A stretch of DNA of 64,000 nt from Pectinophora gossypiella (Eukaryota > Arthropoda > Insecta > Lepidoptera > Gelechiidae): assembly GCF_024362695.1 (NCBI RefSeq), contig NC_065417.1, positions 14,005,001 to 14,069,000 on the forward strand, read 5' to 3'. Shown here piece by piece: positions 53,481 through 64,000 of this stretch; the stretch's first letter is position 1; each line of letters starts with the position of its first letter. The notes beneath the pieces are model-generated. The model was not told the origin of the DNA. It did not search any database and saw only the letters and a list, made by a program, of their open reading frames with translations. The position numbers and the translations under genes were made by a program.

Positions 53481-54167
53481 CGATTAGAAAAGTTGTACCT
53501 ACTTATGTATGGAATTTAAAATATATTGTAAGACATAAAAGAACTATATTCTAGACTATTTTCACACTTGTATTTCAGTAGCGGTGCGATGTAGCTTTGT
53601 AAACACACGCTGTTTCCAGATGTATTCGTATTTACACGTTTAGTTCGGTACAAGGCCTCGTCATTTGGTACACATGTGTATGGTATGTACAATGTAAATG
53701 TAGTGTGATAATAATATAATATCATATTACTAGTTTTTAAACTACAGTGTAAAGACGCTGAAAACGGGACGTTTTTATCAATTACAACTGTTTGAGATGT
53801 TTATGTGATGTGAGAATGGAATGTGAGTGCTGGGGAATGGATAAGTAAGTAAAAATATATCTACATTTTTCAACACTAACTGCTTTAAAAACATAAGGAA
53901 TAAGTATCTACTCACGACGATAGAATCAGTTGATGTCTAAACAAATACCAATCATTGATATTCAAACGATAGGTAATATTGTTTTTATATTGCAATACTA
54001 GCTAGAGTGTTGAAAGTATTCTTGACAGACAATAAAGAAGAAGCAAGAGTTATTTTGGTTTTTGCGCAGTTTTTTGAGCGAATTTAATTTCGCTCTTAAC
54101 TCATACCATATTGTATGTAATAAAACTTTACAATCTGGTCAGGAAATCACACGTTTTCTATTATACC

Positions 54168-54312
54168 TTAGGCCTGGTATTAATACACGAATCTCAGCTG
54201 AGACTGCCCTCAAGATCATGCTCAAGTCTCTGTTTTTATATGAGAACTGTCACATTGACATGATTTTGAGGGCAGTCTCGAAGTTGAGATTAGTTTATTA
54301 ATACCACCCTAA
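54168..54312. mobile_element. 145-bp foldback MITE
   Basis: About 53-bp inverted arms: GGCCTGGTATTAATA..GAGACTGCCCTCAAG on the left and its inverse on the right. No clear target duplication. Confidence 0.65.
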
Positions 54313-56889
54313 GTCTCAAATCCGCCATTCCGCGAACGTTCCTTACAAAATGGCGTCGTTTTTCCCTTTTATGAGAGTAAATATTTGTTGTTAGCTTTCC
54401 ATTCGCGGCGACGATGCTTGGGTCCAACGCGTTTGATGTGGACTGGAACGTAAAAACGTCCTTGCAATATTTTATTATCGCAGAAAAATAACATATTTTT
54501 CTACTTGTTGCGTTTGTGACGTAAACCGTATGGTAATTACATTTATGTAAATAATTAAGTGGAAAGGGTTCAATTATGCATATTGGTAGGAACTGCGATG
54601 TACAATTCATTAGTGTATGTATTATCAAACTCAAAGACTCCGCTCTATTTTCCCCCGGGTCGGAATCCTGTAAAGTTGAGATCTAAAGCAAACATCTAGT
54701 TTTAGACAAAAGTTTTCCCAGCGCGTGAAACTAGGCACCAAACTACACTCCAACTTCGTGAAGTTGGGGACCGAATGGTTAGATTAAGAAAACTTACACC
54801 CGTACAAAACTGGGCTTCAAATCAGCTTAACTAAAACAGCAACTTTATTCTACGAATATATTATATTCCTGATCTTTTGAGTTGCCTGTAAACATTTTCC
54901 AATTTCCCAAACCTAACCTTGACATTAAAATGTCTTATCAAATAAAAGCCTGCGTATAATTAAGAACCCAATAGCCTTGACAGTATAAAACGTTTATACC
55001 AATTACGTCATAGACTTTAGAGCTATGTTTGGCTAGAATTTGGCTAGTTTTTTTTATAACCTAAACGTGATATAGCTCCAAACATCATACGATGTGTCTG
55101 ATGTCTCTTTAAAGCTGTTGCAAACTCAGACTCAGCTAAGACTTACGAACTTAAAAATAATATTTAAGTACATGTACATCTCAAACCAATACCCTTATAA
55201 GGGTTAATTATGATTCATTTATGGCAATTCTTTATCTGTGCTGCGGTAATAGAATACAATATTGTCGTTCCACAATATTAAACTGGGACCTTAGTCAAAT
55301 TGCACACAATTTCGAAAAACTATAGTGACTGTTTTAGAAATGTTTGACGTAAAGTGCCATGTCAATCCGATATATATTTTTTTTATCACTGTCTCTGTCA
55401 TTTATCGTAATCGTTTGCACTTTGCGTAAGACCCCAGTTTTGACCGTGTAACTAAATTACACCTGCCTTAATGTAAATTGAACATGTAAGGAATTGATGT
55501 TCTTTTATTATATTTAATTTATTCTTAGTATTCTCGGAATTTAAAACGATCTTTGAATATTTTATTATCCAGTTCTTGCACTTGAACCTTGAACTGTGAT
55601 TCTACGATAGCGTTACGACCGTGGGAACTCGCCTTAATGTTATATTATTGGATTTAATTTACTCCGGTTTCCTATTACACTCTTTACTCCATTGAGTGAG
55701 TTGTAATAATTATGTGGTTTTGATTCCTTGGCACCTTTAGACGTAATACTTTATGTAATATTGTGACAATTCATTCTTGATCCCTTGAGCGTAATTACTT
55801 GGTTAACAATTAGGTATTATATAATGCGATTGAATGCAACATTTACTTCTCGAGTCATCATCATCACCATATCGTCCCAACCGTATCCGGCGACGGCTAC
55901 TCCTAAATATCTATCCCGGGTCGTTGTAGTGGACTCTAATACTGATATTTCTAGCGACATCAAACTACGAAGCACGCCCGTATGTGTCCAAGGATTTTTG
56001 ATGACAAATGATAAAGACAGAAAAAAATACCTTCACAACAAATATAACATACGCCTATAACCCTAAAGGGTTGGAAAGCAAATGATATCAATAACAACAA
56101 AACAAAATAATTAGAAATATATGAATAACCACATAAAGATCGGTCTTTATTTGCTAGAAAATGGACATATTGTTATAATACAGACATACATTACGAATAC
56201 GTTTTCTCTGATGTTCCTACATTGAACAAAAACTATTTTTGATATTGATGGAATATCAAAAATTGTGGTGAATTGTAGTCAAATGCTTGCCTATCTTCCA
56301 TAAAAAATGATACATTGTAAAAGTATTTATTTAATTTAATATACGTTTCTTTGTTGCTAATTCGAGTAACATCATATTCTTATTATAAACCACGAAGTCA
56401 TCACGCCATAACACAGTAACTACTGTAACAGATATCATCAGTATAATCATTCTCTGTAATAAACTGGAATTATCGTCCGTGAATCACAATTAAAGACAAT
56501 TAATATTAAATACTTTGTTTACTTATGTAGGATTTTAAAATTCCATGAAACGAATGTATACTAGAAGAAAGATGTCTATGATCAACTTTGTTTTGTCTAT
56601 GACAATATTCTAGAATGGTCCATAGTCGTTACTTGACTTTTCCCGTTGGCGAAAAGTCTTCCTACAATGTTCGCAGTAGGTATTGGTCGTACTAACCTCG
56701 GGAAGCACTCACCGATTGCCCGGGTTACTCGTGCGATTAACGAAATAGCTCATGGAAATCCGTAATGACTATGTGTAGGCATGTGACATAAATAAATAAA
56801 TAAGTATGTACCTACGGTGTGTGGTAAAAATATAATAAACTGTGTCGGAGGCGGAGCTCAATTGGTCAAGTTTTATTTCCATCCCACAC
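54313..56889. other. Stretch without recognised repeats or genes
   Basis: AT-rich. One exon-like open stretch on the + strand ends at 56060 (motif VVVVDSNTDISSDIKLRST); not assignable. Confidence 0.3.
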
Positions 56890-56900
56890 TTATTATACAC

Positions 56901-57240
56901 ACACATACATACACATAAACAGCCTATATACGTCCCACTGCTGGGCACAGGCATCCCCTCAATCAACCGGAGGGGGTATGGAGCGTACTCCACCACGCTG
57001 CTCCAATGCGGGTTGGTGGAGGTGTTTTTACGGCTAATAGCTGGGACCAACGGTTTAACGTTCCCTCCGAAGCACGGAATCATCTTACTTTTTCGGATAA
57101 TCAGGTGATTCAAGCCTGAAAAGTCCTTACCAAACAAAGGACAGTCTCACAAAGTGATTTCGACAATGTCCCTATCGGGAATCGAACCCGGACCTCCAGA
57201 TCGTGAGCCTTACGCTCTAACCACTAGACCACAAAGGCTG
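56901..57240 (-). mobile_element. tRNA-headed SINE-A, full copy with target duplication
   Basis: Flanked by an 11-bp duplication TTATTATACAC (56890-56900 and 57241-57251). On the - strand: head GTCTAGTGGTTAGAGCG with B-box GGTTCGATTCC, AATCACTTTGTGAGAC, shared core (57041-57113), CTCCACCAACCCGC body, GCCCAGCAGTGGGACGTAT end, (TATG)-like tail. Confidence 0.87.
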
Positions 57241-57264
57241 TTATTATACACCCACACATTATTC

Positions 57265-57350
57265 GAAGTGACAGCCCTCAGCGCTCCACATTTGTCCTGC
57301 CAAGTAGTTAATACTATCTGTGGCAAATCTACAATAAGTCACATAAAAAG
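57265..57350 (+). mobile_element. LINE 3'-end fragment
   Basis: Diverged copy of the 9305-9777 LINE 3' UTR end (CAGCGCTCCACATTTGTCC, GGCAAATCTACAATAAGTCA). Confidence 0.65.
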
Positions 57351-57494
57351 TATGGGCTAAAAACACCATTCCTACTATTTTGTTTTTATATCAAATGTGT
57401 TTGCTCTTGACACCACTCTGCCTCTTAAAGAGGTTAAAAAAGTGTTCACGGTGTACCGATCTTACCCAGAACATGCCAGCTATGCTATACGTAC

Positions 57495-57905
57495 ATAATC
57501 TCACGCCTATTTCCCACCGGGGTAAGCAGAGACTATGGAATTCCATAAAGCGGTATATAAAGCGAAGGTTGATGGTAGGGCTGGCAGAGGAAGACCTAGA
57601 AGGACGTACATTGACTAAAATGATGTCCTTAGAAAAGGTTTAGTACGATCTACTCTGAACCGGCGTGCGTGTATGAAACGATTGATGAATGTGGAGGAAG
57701 CAAGAGAAGTTTGCCAGGATCGAAGCAAATGGAATTTCATACTACTCATCAAATCTATCTTAGTGCCTACTTCGTATCAAAAGTAGCTGCAATTTATCTT
57801 ACGGTTGCTTGTGGCTTTAAAAACGTTTTGATGAGAGTGGAAGAAGCGAAAGGGGTATCAGTATGTGAATTCCCTAGTCTCTGCCTACCCCAACGGGATA
57901 TTATG
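57495..57905 (+). mobile_element. RTE-like LINE ORF C-terminus and tail, two fragments
   Basis: 57540-57730 encodes, with one in-frame stop, GRAGRGRPRRTYI, RSTLNRRACMKRL and EEAREVCQDRSK, the familiar LINE ORF end; 57815-57905 is a second end fragment (MRVEEAKGV..). Confidence 0.7.
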
Positions 57906-57929
57906 TATGTGTATAGTTTCAAATAACAA

Positions 57930-59875
57930 TGTTATCAATCTGTATTTTATCTTAAGAAGATCACAGAGCTATGTTTGTTGTCACAACGCAGCTATGTTTT
58001 GCCTGTAGAAAGTAAACTCCATTCAAAGTCATACATAATAAACACCCGAGTTAGACCAACGGTTGATTAAACTGTCAATTAGTAAAGAGATGCTGTAACC
58101 TTCGCGGTCAACGGTAACAAAGGAAAAATCGCTCTTAAAATAAGCCTCTACGATTCATGTTTCTTTAACTTTTATCGTCAAATTAAGTACAGTAAAGTCG
58201 ACAAGAGATGATAACAGTAACGATAATAGGTATTAGTTACGGAGGTAACTGTTTATTTTAGTTGAAGAAGAGCGTAGGGCGCAAAAAATCACTTTTCCTC
58301 TTTCGTATTACATAGTAGATAACTTATATAACGACCAATGTAATCGCCTTCCGTTCATGTAATAGGTAATATCCGTTTGTAACCTTTTTTATCTGATGAT
58401 ACGTGTAGGAGAATAATGTAGAAAAAACAAGCGGGAAACGTTTTCAGTTCATTTGTTCGACGTAGAGTTTTTGCGGTATTGATTTTATAGCAACCCACGG
58501 AGCGTTTGTAATATCTACACGTATAACTTTGCGAAGAAAAGTTTGCAATACACTGCCCACATGCTATTTATTATATTGGTCTCCCATTTTTCCAAATATA
58601 CTTTGATGGGAGTTGTCAAGTGGGCTCCATTAGATTGTATTATCGGAAAAAATACACTGATAAATGGGTGAGCCTCAATGGCCTCAATTTAGGGCGGTTA
58701 GCTGAAGATATAATGCGTATCTTTATGAGACGACATGGCACACTCAGATATTTCATGTTAGTTTACACATACATAACAGTACTAACTTTATAATGTCGCA
58801 AACGAGTGTTTTAAAAATCGTCAAGCAATGTTTATGTACTCTTCTAACTAATAACACAGTAGTATTATTTGTCGCAACATATAAATAGAAGCGCTTAGAA
58901 GACTCCATAAACTAGACTATCAAACTTGTATAAAGCTTTTTCTCGAAACTATGTTTTTTTAAGGTCGTTAGGTCCAGATACCTTTTAAAATCCAAATCCC
59001 AATGTTTAACTATTGTGTCTAAAAACTCGGATTTTACAAGGTTAAGGCGTTATGTGCGGTAAGTTGTTTCATGTTTTCTTGTAACACTTAGTGCTTGTTG
59101 ATCGTTTGTATGTTCACCAGAACTAGAGTCGTCTCACGACTGCTTGCATCAGAGTTTGCATTCTCACGCTGTCGACTGCGATGCTGCAGGTTACCCAACT
59201 GTTGCCAAATTCTGTTGACACGGCATGACTGCTGTGTGTAACCGGATATTAAGTGTGACTGCCATTTTGTGGGTTATTCTAAGCGGAAAATCCGTCGAAG
59301 AAACACTTGGCACGTAGTCTTGACATGAATGTTTTAAGGTAGTATTCTGAGCACAGATAGAACACGAACAGTTTGAGACGTTCGTTTATGATTAAAATTG
59401 CTGCAATCAAGCTGCTAGTCTGAAAAATTACAGCTCGTCGACGATTCGATATTGAAAGAAGATATAAAATCTTCACAAGTATTTGTGTTGCCTAATCTAA
59501 ATAATACAGTATTTGTAAAAAAACAAACTGGCTATTTACAAAAGACACGCAATATTTGTCGCACTCAAGTGAGATGTCGATTTCGAAACATCCCACACAA
59601 ATTCATGGTCATCATAGCAAGGATAGTGTAATTGACTCGGTTCCATCATTAGACGAGGACCGGAGATTAGGCAACCATTGCCAAATGTTGTTGACATACC
59701 ATGCATAGCTGTCATTTGCAACAGGATATCTTGTACCGTTAGAATGATTGATGAACGTGTTACACAAGACGATGATGTGCTAACAGGGTTTGATTATGTT
59801 TATATTAAGCTAGTAATGTCTGCTTGACATAATCACATAAAGATTTCAGGATAAATGCATAAGTATCAGAATATA
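57930..59875. other. Stretch without recognised features
   Basis: AT-rich; no gene, RNA or repeat family recognised. Confidence 0.3.
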
Positions 59876-60098
59876 CAGGGTCTTAGTGACATCGTAACGA
59901 AAACTTTGAGGGTTCATGCCATGATTCTGAGTTGATATCAAGTGAAATTTTCCGTCGCAAAATCATCGAACGGAAAATAATTTAAAAATACACTACAATT
60001 TTCATGAATTTTTCGACAGCAAAATCCACTTGACATTAACCCAGAATTATGGTCTGAATCATCGCCCTAGTATTCGTTACGATGTCACTAACACCCTG
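59876..60098. mobile_element. Foldback MITE FB-1, full copy (223 bp)
   Basis: CAGGGTCTTAGTGACATCGT at the left and ACGATGTCACTAACACCCTG at the right are inverted ends. Confidence 0.8.
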
Positions 60099-60399
60099 TT
60101 TACACGAAAAATCGAAATCCATGAATTGCACTGTACGAAAATCAACATGTTATTTTATTTCGTTGTAAGACTGGCTTTGAAACAACGATAATTCATGAGT
60201 ATTGCATTCTCTACATTTCATAGATTTCTTCATAGTCACTTGGCTGGTAGAACGTGACGTCGTAGTGCTAAACACAATAACTTACCAGCCCCTATTTCTC
60301 ACAAGACTTAAGAACCTACCTATAAATTGTATACTAGTGTTAGAAGAAGTGACGTTTCCCATACTACTAACATTGTAAGTGCACTGTATTAGAGGAAAG

Positions 60400-60570
60400 A
60401 ATTCAAACTCAAAAATATATTTATTCTTTAGGTAACATGGTTAGGTACACTTTGAAACGACAATTTCGTTTCATTCGCCTAAAACTGCAGCATCTCACAC
60501 ACAACCTGAATAGCCGAGGAAAGAAGCTGCAAGAAAAACCTCAGCACAGGGTCCTACAGGTTCTTAAAAA
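60400..60570 (+). repeat. LINE-tail-like repeat, copy 3
   Basis: GGTAACATGGTTAGGTACAC, TTCGCCTAAAACTGCAGCA and AAGAAGCTGCAAGAAAAACC shared with copies 1 and 2. Confidence 0.6.
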
Positions 60571-60579
60571 ACACAATTG

Positions 60580-63450
60580 TTTAAGTACATTCCAAAATAA
60601 TAACAGATGTATCATGGAACCACCAATTATGATTTGCAACAAACATGATGATTGTTACTATAATGGTAACGTGAACTGATTTTAGAGGCTTCAGCTTTGG
60701 ATGAAAAGTAATCTGCAATGAGGTCAAGAGTGCTCGAGGATTGAGAAGCCATACCTGAGTGTCCAAGTACTCGTTAGCGTCACTCCTTGAAAAGGAAAAC
60801 CTTTGACCACGAATTACTGGTACTTAAGCATATTTTGCCTGATTCACGAGTTTTGTTTCAGACAGGTAAATTATTCTAAATCGATCTTCCTCCAAGAATA
60901 TAGTTTTTTGATTGGTTTTATATTGTTACTGTGGCGTCCTCTAATAATAACTACTTTCTTTATTTTCTTTTAATCGCGGATCCGGAGCACAATTTTTTTT
61001 AATGTCAACATTGTACCTATTAAGTGTATCGCAAACGAAATCTGAATGGACCATTTCAATTTCTGTAAAAACTTTGCAGAACGTTGATTTGATCTGGTAT
61101 TTAACCTTAGATATGCTTTTTATATCGGTTATAAAGTCATTCTAGTTACCGCCCTATACCTTTTAAGACATAAATTAATCATAACCGGTTATATTGCTGC
61201 CGAAATACACTCGAAACTTCCTCCTACATATTCTAGTTAAGGAGTTTTTTTAATGAAATGTTGTCATTACGGATCACAGATGCAATTTTATTATTGAGAA
61301 GGATTTTTCAGTTGAATCCGTTGCTTCTATCCTAACGCATCTCTGCAATGCAGCATCACGCTTGAATGTCTATGCAGAAATACTGCAGTTATTTCATTTT
61401 TCTGTGTTCCCAATTCACCAAATCAAGTTTTTAGATTCCAAAGTACTTATCTACCATATGCATCGATCAAAAGGTCCATCCAGAAATGTGACATAAAATA
61501 TTTCGACTGAAACGGGGTTAGAAATAATAGTTTGCGACTTAGTAGGATTGCTAGAGCAAGATTTCGTGTCCACACTGATTGATCACGGTTCTTGGGTTAC
61601 AGAGAACCTCGATGTGAAACCAGGCCACCAATTTATTGTGACCCAAGGACTGACAAAGAAAAAACCAAAGGTTGATTCAATTTTTTCAACGTTTAGGTAT
61701 GTTTACGCGACGATTCAATCCTCTCTCCGAAATTAGCCATCTCGTTTTCGCCTTATACAACTGGCTACATTTTCTCCCGTGTTATACAAAAAACCGATTC
61801 GATAATCTTGGTGAGACTAAATGCAATATCTGTTGTTATAATAGCTTGTACAAAATTCAGTGAGTTTCAGATTTCGCCTTCACGTTCACGCTTCGTTAGT
61901 TAGGTATCGGATATCGCATCTTTTCGGTCACGGTTTTAACCTTTGCCTGTCGTTTGAGAATTCAGTCTGATATTTAGATACGTTTGTTTTTTCTTTGTCG
62001 GTTTTAGATAAGTCTTCTAAATATAGATTACCCCGAACCTGTTGCTTCAAACAACAATTTGATTGTAATCGATAGTTAAGCTGAAATTCTTATTACGGTT
62101 TATGTATAATATATAATGATTTCTGCTACATCATTTTTATTTAGTCCCTCCATGTTTTCACTGTTGAACCTTTTAATTATTTGTAAGTAAAAACTTAGGT
62201 TACTCTAAAAACAATCGAAGTCCATAAATCTTTATCAAAACAATCGAGATTTCGCAAAACCCAGACAATACGAAGAATAACAAATAAACAAACATAAAGA
62301 AAGTGGAGATATAAAGCTGTTTTATATACGGCGAGACGAGAATTCTGGTATAATATAGGTTCTCTAGAATTTGCTAAAGGTCGTGGTGCATTGCTTGCTT
62401 GTAGGCATTTCATAATTTAAAATTTACTCGATATACACCTCTGCCTACCTCTTCGGGGCTACAGGTGGGATGCTATGTTATGTGTCAGACAAAATATAGT
62501 TGTTACAATGGAGTCAAAGCAGGGATAATATATTTGAACGGTGAAAAATCAAAACGTTTTTAACTGTACGGTCAGTCATTTTAATATAATTTGTATTTTA
62601 TTATCGAAACGGAAAAGGTTTAGGTCAAAAGGTGATGATTATTACAGTATTCTCAAAGAAATGATTAAATTAGGACTAAAACTTAAGAAAAAACGTTCAT
62701 TATCAGTGCAATCAAATTCTTCGGATTATACAGGTAAGAGATACATTTGTTTACTCGTACTAAACAGAGAAAAATAAAAACGAAAATAAGTAGATGAGTC
62801 TTGAAAGAACAAACCCCTGGACTGGAGTTATTTTACCATTGGCAAAGAAAAATGCACCTAAAACTATGTATAAAGAAAAATGCTCTAGCAGTCAATGTAT
62901 TGTAAGTAAAAGCATACAGATACCTGTACGAGAATGTTCGCCGAGTAAAAAATAGCCATTGTTCTGGCGCTTGTGGAAACCACGTCATGAATTGGCATTG
63001 AGATTGTATGTGGATAATCCTCTGACGTAGGCAAACTTGTTAACGGGTTTTGTAGGACATTTTTTCTTTTGTATTTAAATGTTGTCACTGAAAGAAGCCT
63101 TGTTTTGTTGTATGTTTAAAGTAGCAATTAACTTCTACCTAAAGCCACACCCCGGACACTTCATACAAACAACCTCGTTTTACACAGACACTACACATTG
63201 ACATTATCGTATACGCGCATCTGTGTGAGTGACGTGTGACGCTATACGATTCAAGTCTATACTATGTTCGAGAGGGGTGAGGTAAACCTAGCTCAGACGC
63301 TGGTGGGGAGCGGAGAGTTGCCGTTATATACGGAGTATTATTTCTTAAGCTAAAGCTTAGAATATACTCTGTATATGAACAAAACTATGAAACATTACAT
63401 TATTACTTAAAGCAATAATGGTACTAATTAATAGGTACATTTAGTTCATT
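60580..63450. other. Stretch without recognised repeats; two exon-like open segments
   Basis: AT-rich. 61543-61696 (QDFVSTLIDHGSWVTENL.., donor TTTAG|GTATGT) and a segment ending at 62733 (DDYYSILKEMIKLGLKLKKK.., donor ACAG|GTAAGAG) look exon-like but are unassigned. Confidence 0.3.
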
Positions 63451-63454
63451 GTTT

Positions 63455-63525
63455 GTGTTAATAATAACCTTGACACCAGGGCTGCTGAAGTTGGTCATCC
63501 ATCTCGCAGCTCACACGATAGAAGA
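63455..63525 (+). mobile_element. SINE-B 3' fragment
   Basis: AACCTTGACACCAGGGCTG and CACACGATAGAAGA, the SINE-B terminal part. Confidence 0.55.
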
Positions 63526-63564
63526 TTGTTTCTGGTACAAATAGTTATTTTTGTGATACTATCT

Positions 63565-63843
63565 AGGAGCTCGGTGGCGCAGCGGTAAACGCGCTTGGTC
63601 TGCGATTGTTGAAGTTAAGCAACCTTCGCAGAGGCCGGTCATAGGATGGGTGACCACAAAAAAAAGTTTTCATCTCGAGCTCCTCCGTGCTTCGGAAGGC
63701 ACGTTAAGCCGTTGGTCTCGGCTGCATTAGCAGTCGTTAATAACCATCAATCCGCGTGATGGTTTAAGGCCCGATCTCCCTATCCATCCATAGGGAAGGC
63801 CCGTGCCCCAGCAGTGGGGACGTTAATGGGCTGATGATGATGA
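63565..63843 (+). mobile_element. 5S/tRNA chimeric SINE (SINE-C), full-length
   Basis: GGAGCTCGGTGGCGCAGCGG head, 5S-like GAAGTTAAGCAAC (63611-63623) and GGATGGGTGACC (63644-63655), A run, shared core (63684-63721), CAGCAGTGGGGACGTTAATG end and GATGATGATGAT tail. The 5S boxes are exact here. No clear target duplication. Confidence 0.85.
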
Positions 63844-64000
63844 TTACATTTTATATTACGGTACCTGTCATATTCTAAGGCTGACAAGGGTCGGGAACAG
63901 GAAGTAATCGCTTTAATGCTATGCTAGATTTTAACGCAATTTCCCTTGCGATATACTAGACGAATCTCGGAAATTACTTTTTTGAAATTGTTGTGCCTCG

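Noticed and set aside
63600..63660. 5S rRNA gene
   Set aside because: Only about 45 bp resemble 5S rRNA; the rest of the gene is absent and the segment is embedded in a SINE.

Overview
The window looks like nuclear DNA of a lepidopteran insect (moth or butterfly). It is AT-rich, with GC-richer exons separated by GT-AG introns, and it is densely packed with lepidopteran-style repeats: RTE-, R1/Jockey- and CR1-like LINE debris, tRNA-headed SINEs, foldback and TA-flanked MITEs, a TTAA-flanked element and a hAT element. Nothing bacterial, viral or CRISPR-like was seen.

Left part (about 3.1-24.4 kb, + strand): one complete gene of 17 coding exons, 2742 nt, 913 residues. It is a sorting nexin 25 / Snazarus protein (two membrane helices, PXA, RGS, PX and Nexin_C domains). 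All junctions are GT-AG and the phases are consistent. Its introns have been filled by transposons, several lying within a few tens of bases of splice sites. One TTAA element ends 24 nt before exon 7, and intron 14 is almost wholly three MITEs.

Middle (25.4-30.0 kb): the first coding exon of an unrecognised Ser-rich protein (+, continues elsewhere), then two tandemly duplicated two-exon short-chain dehydrogenase genes on the - strand. Both encode 351 residues, have identical exon lengths and resemble the DHRSX family. They share a short upstream block that looks like a duplicated promoter element.

Right part (30.4-64 kb): a 4.29 kb hAT-type element with an exact 8-bp target duplication, carrying a LINE reverse-transcriptase fragment, a second LINE insertion, a perfect 53-bp-stem hairpin and an inverted array of repeats. 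Then comes a second copy of the TTAA element, and then about 26 kb with no convincing gene. That stretch holds SINEs, LINE tails, MITEs, one good TATA core promoter and a few exon-like open stretches, including a possible frameshifted gene end near 41.4-41.7 kb.

The most interesting signals are repeat biology rather than a new gene system: (1) three SINE families with different heads (two tRNA-like, one tRNA/5S-rRNA chimera) share one central core; (2) nested insertions with exact target duplications give a relative chronology; (3) a transposon probably supplies the branch point of a host intron; (4) a long perfect hairpin sits inside the hAT element. All calls are from reading the sequence; no database search was possible.
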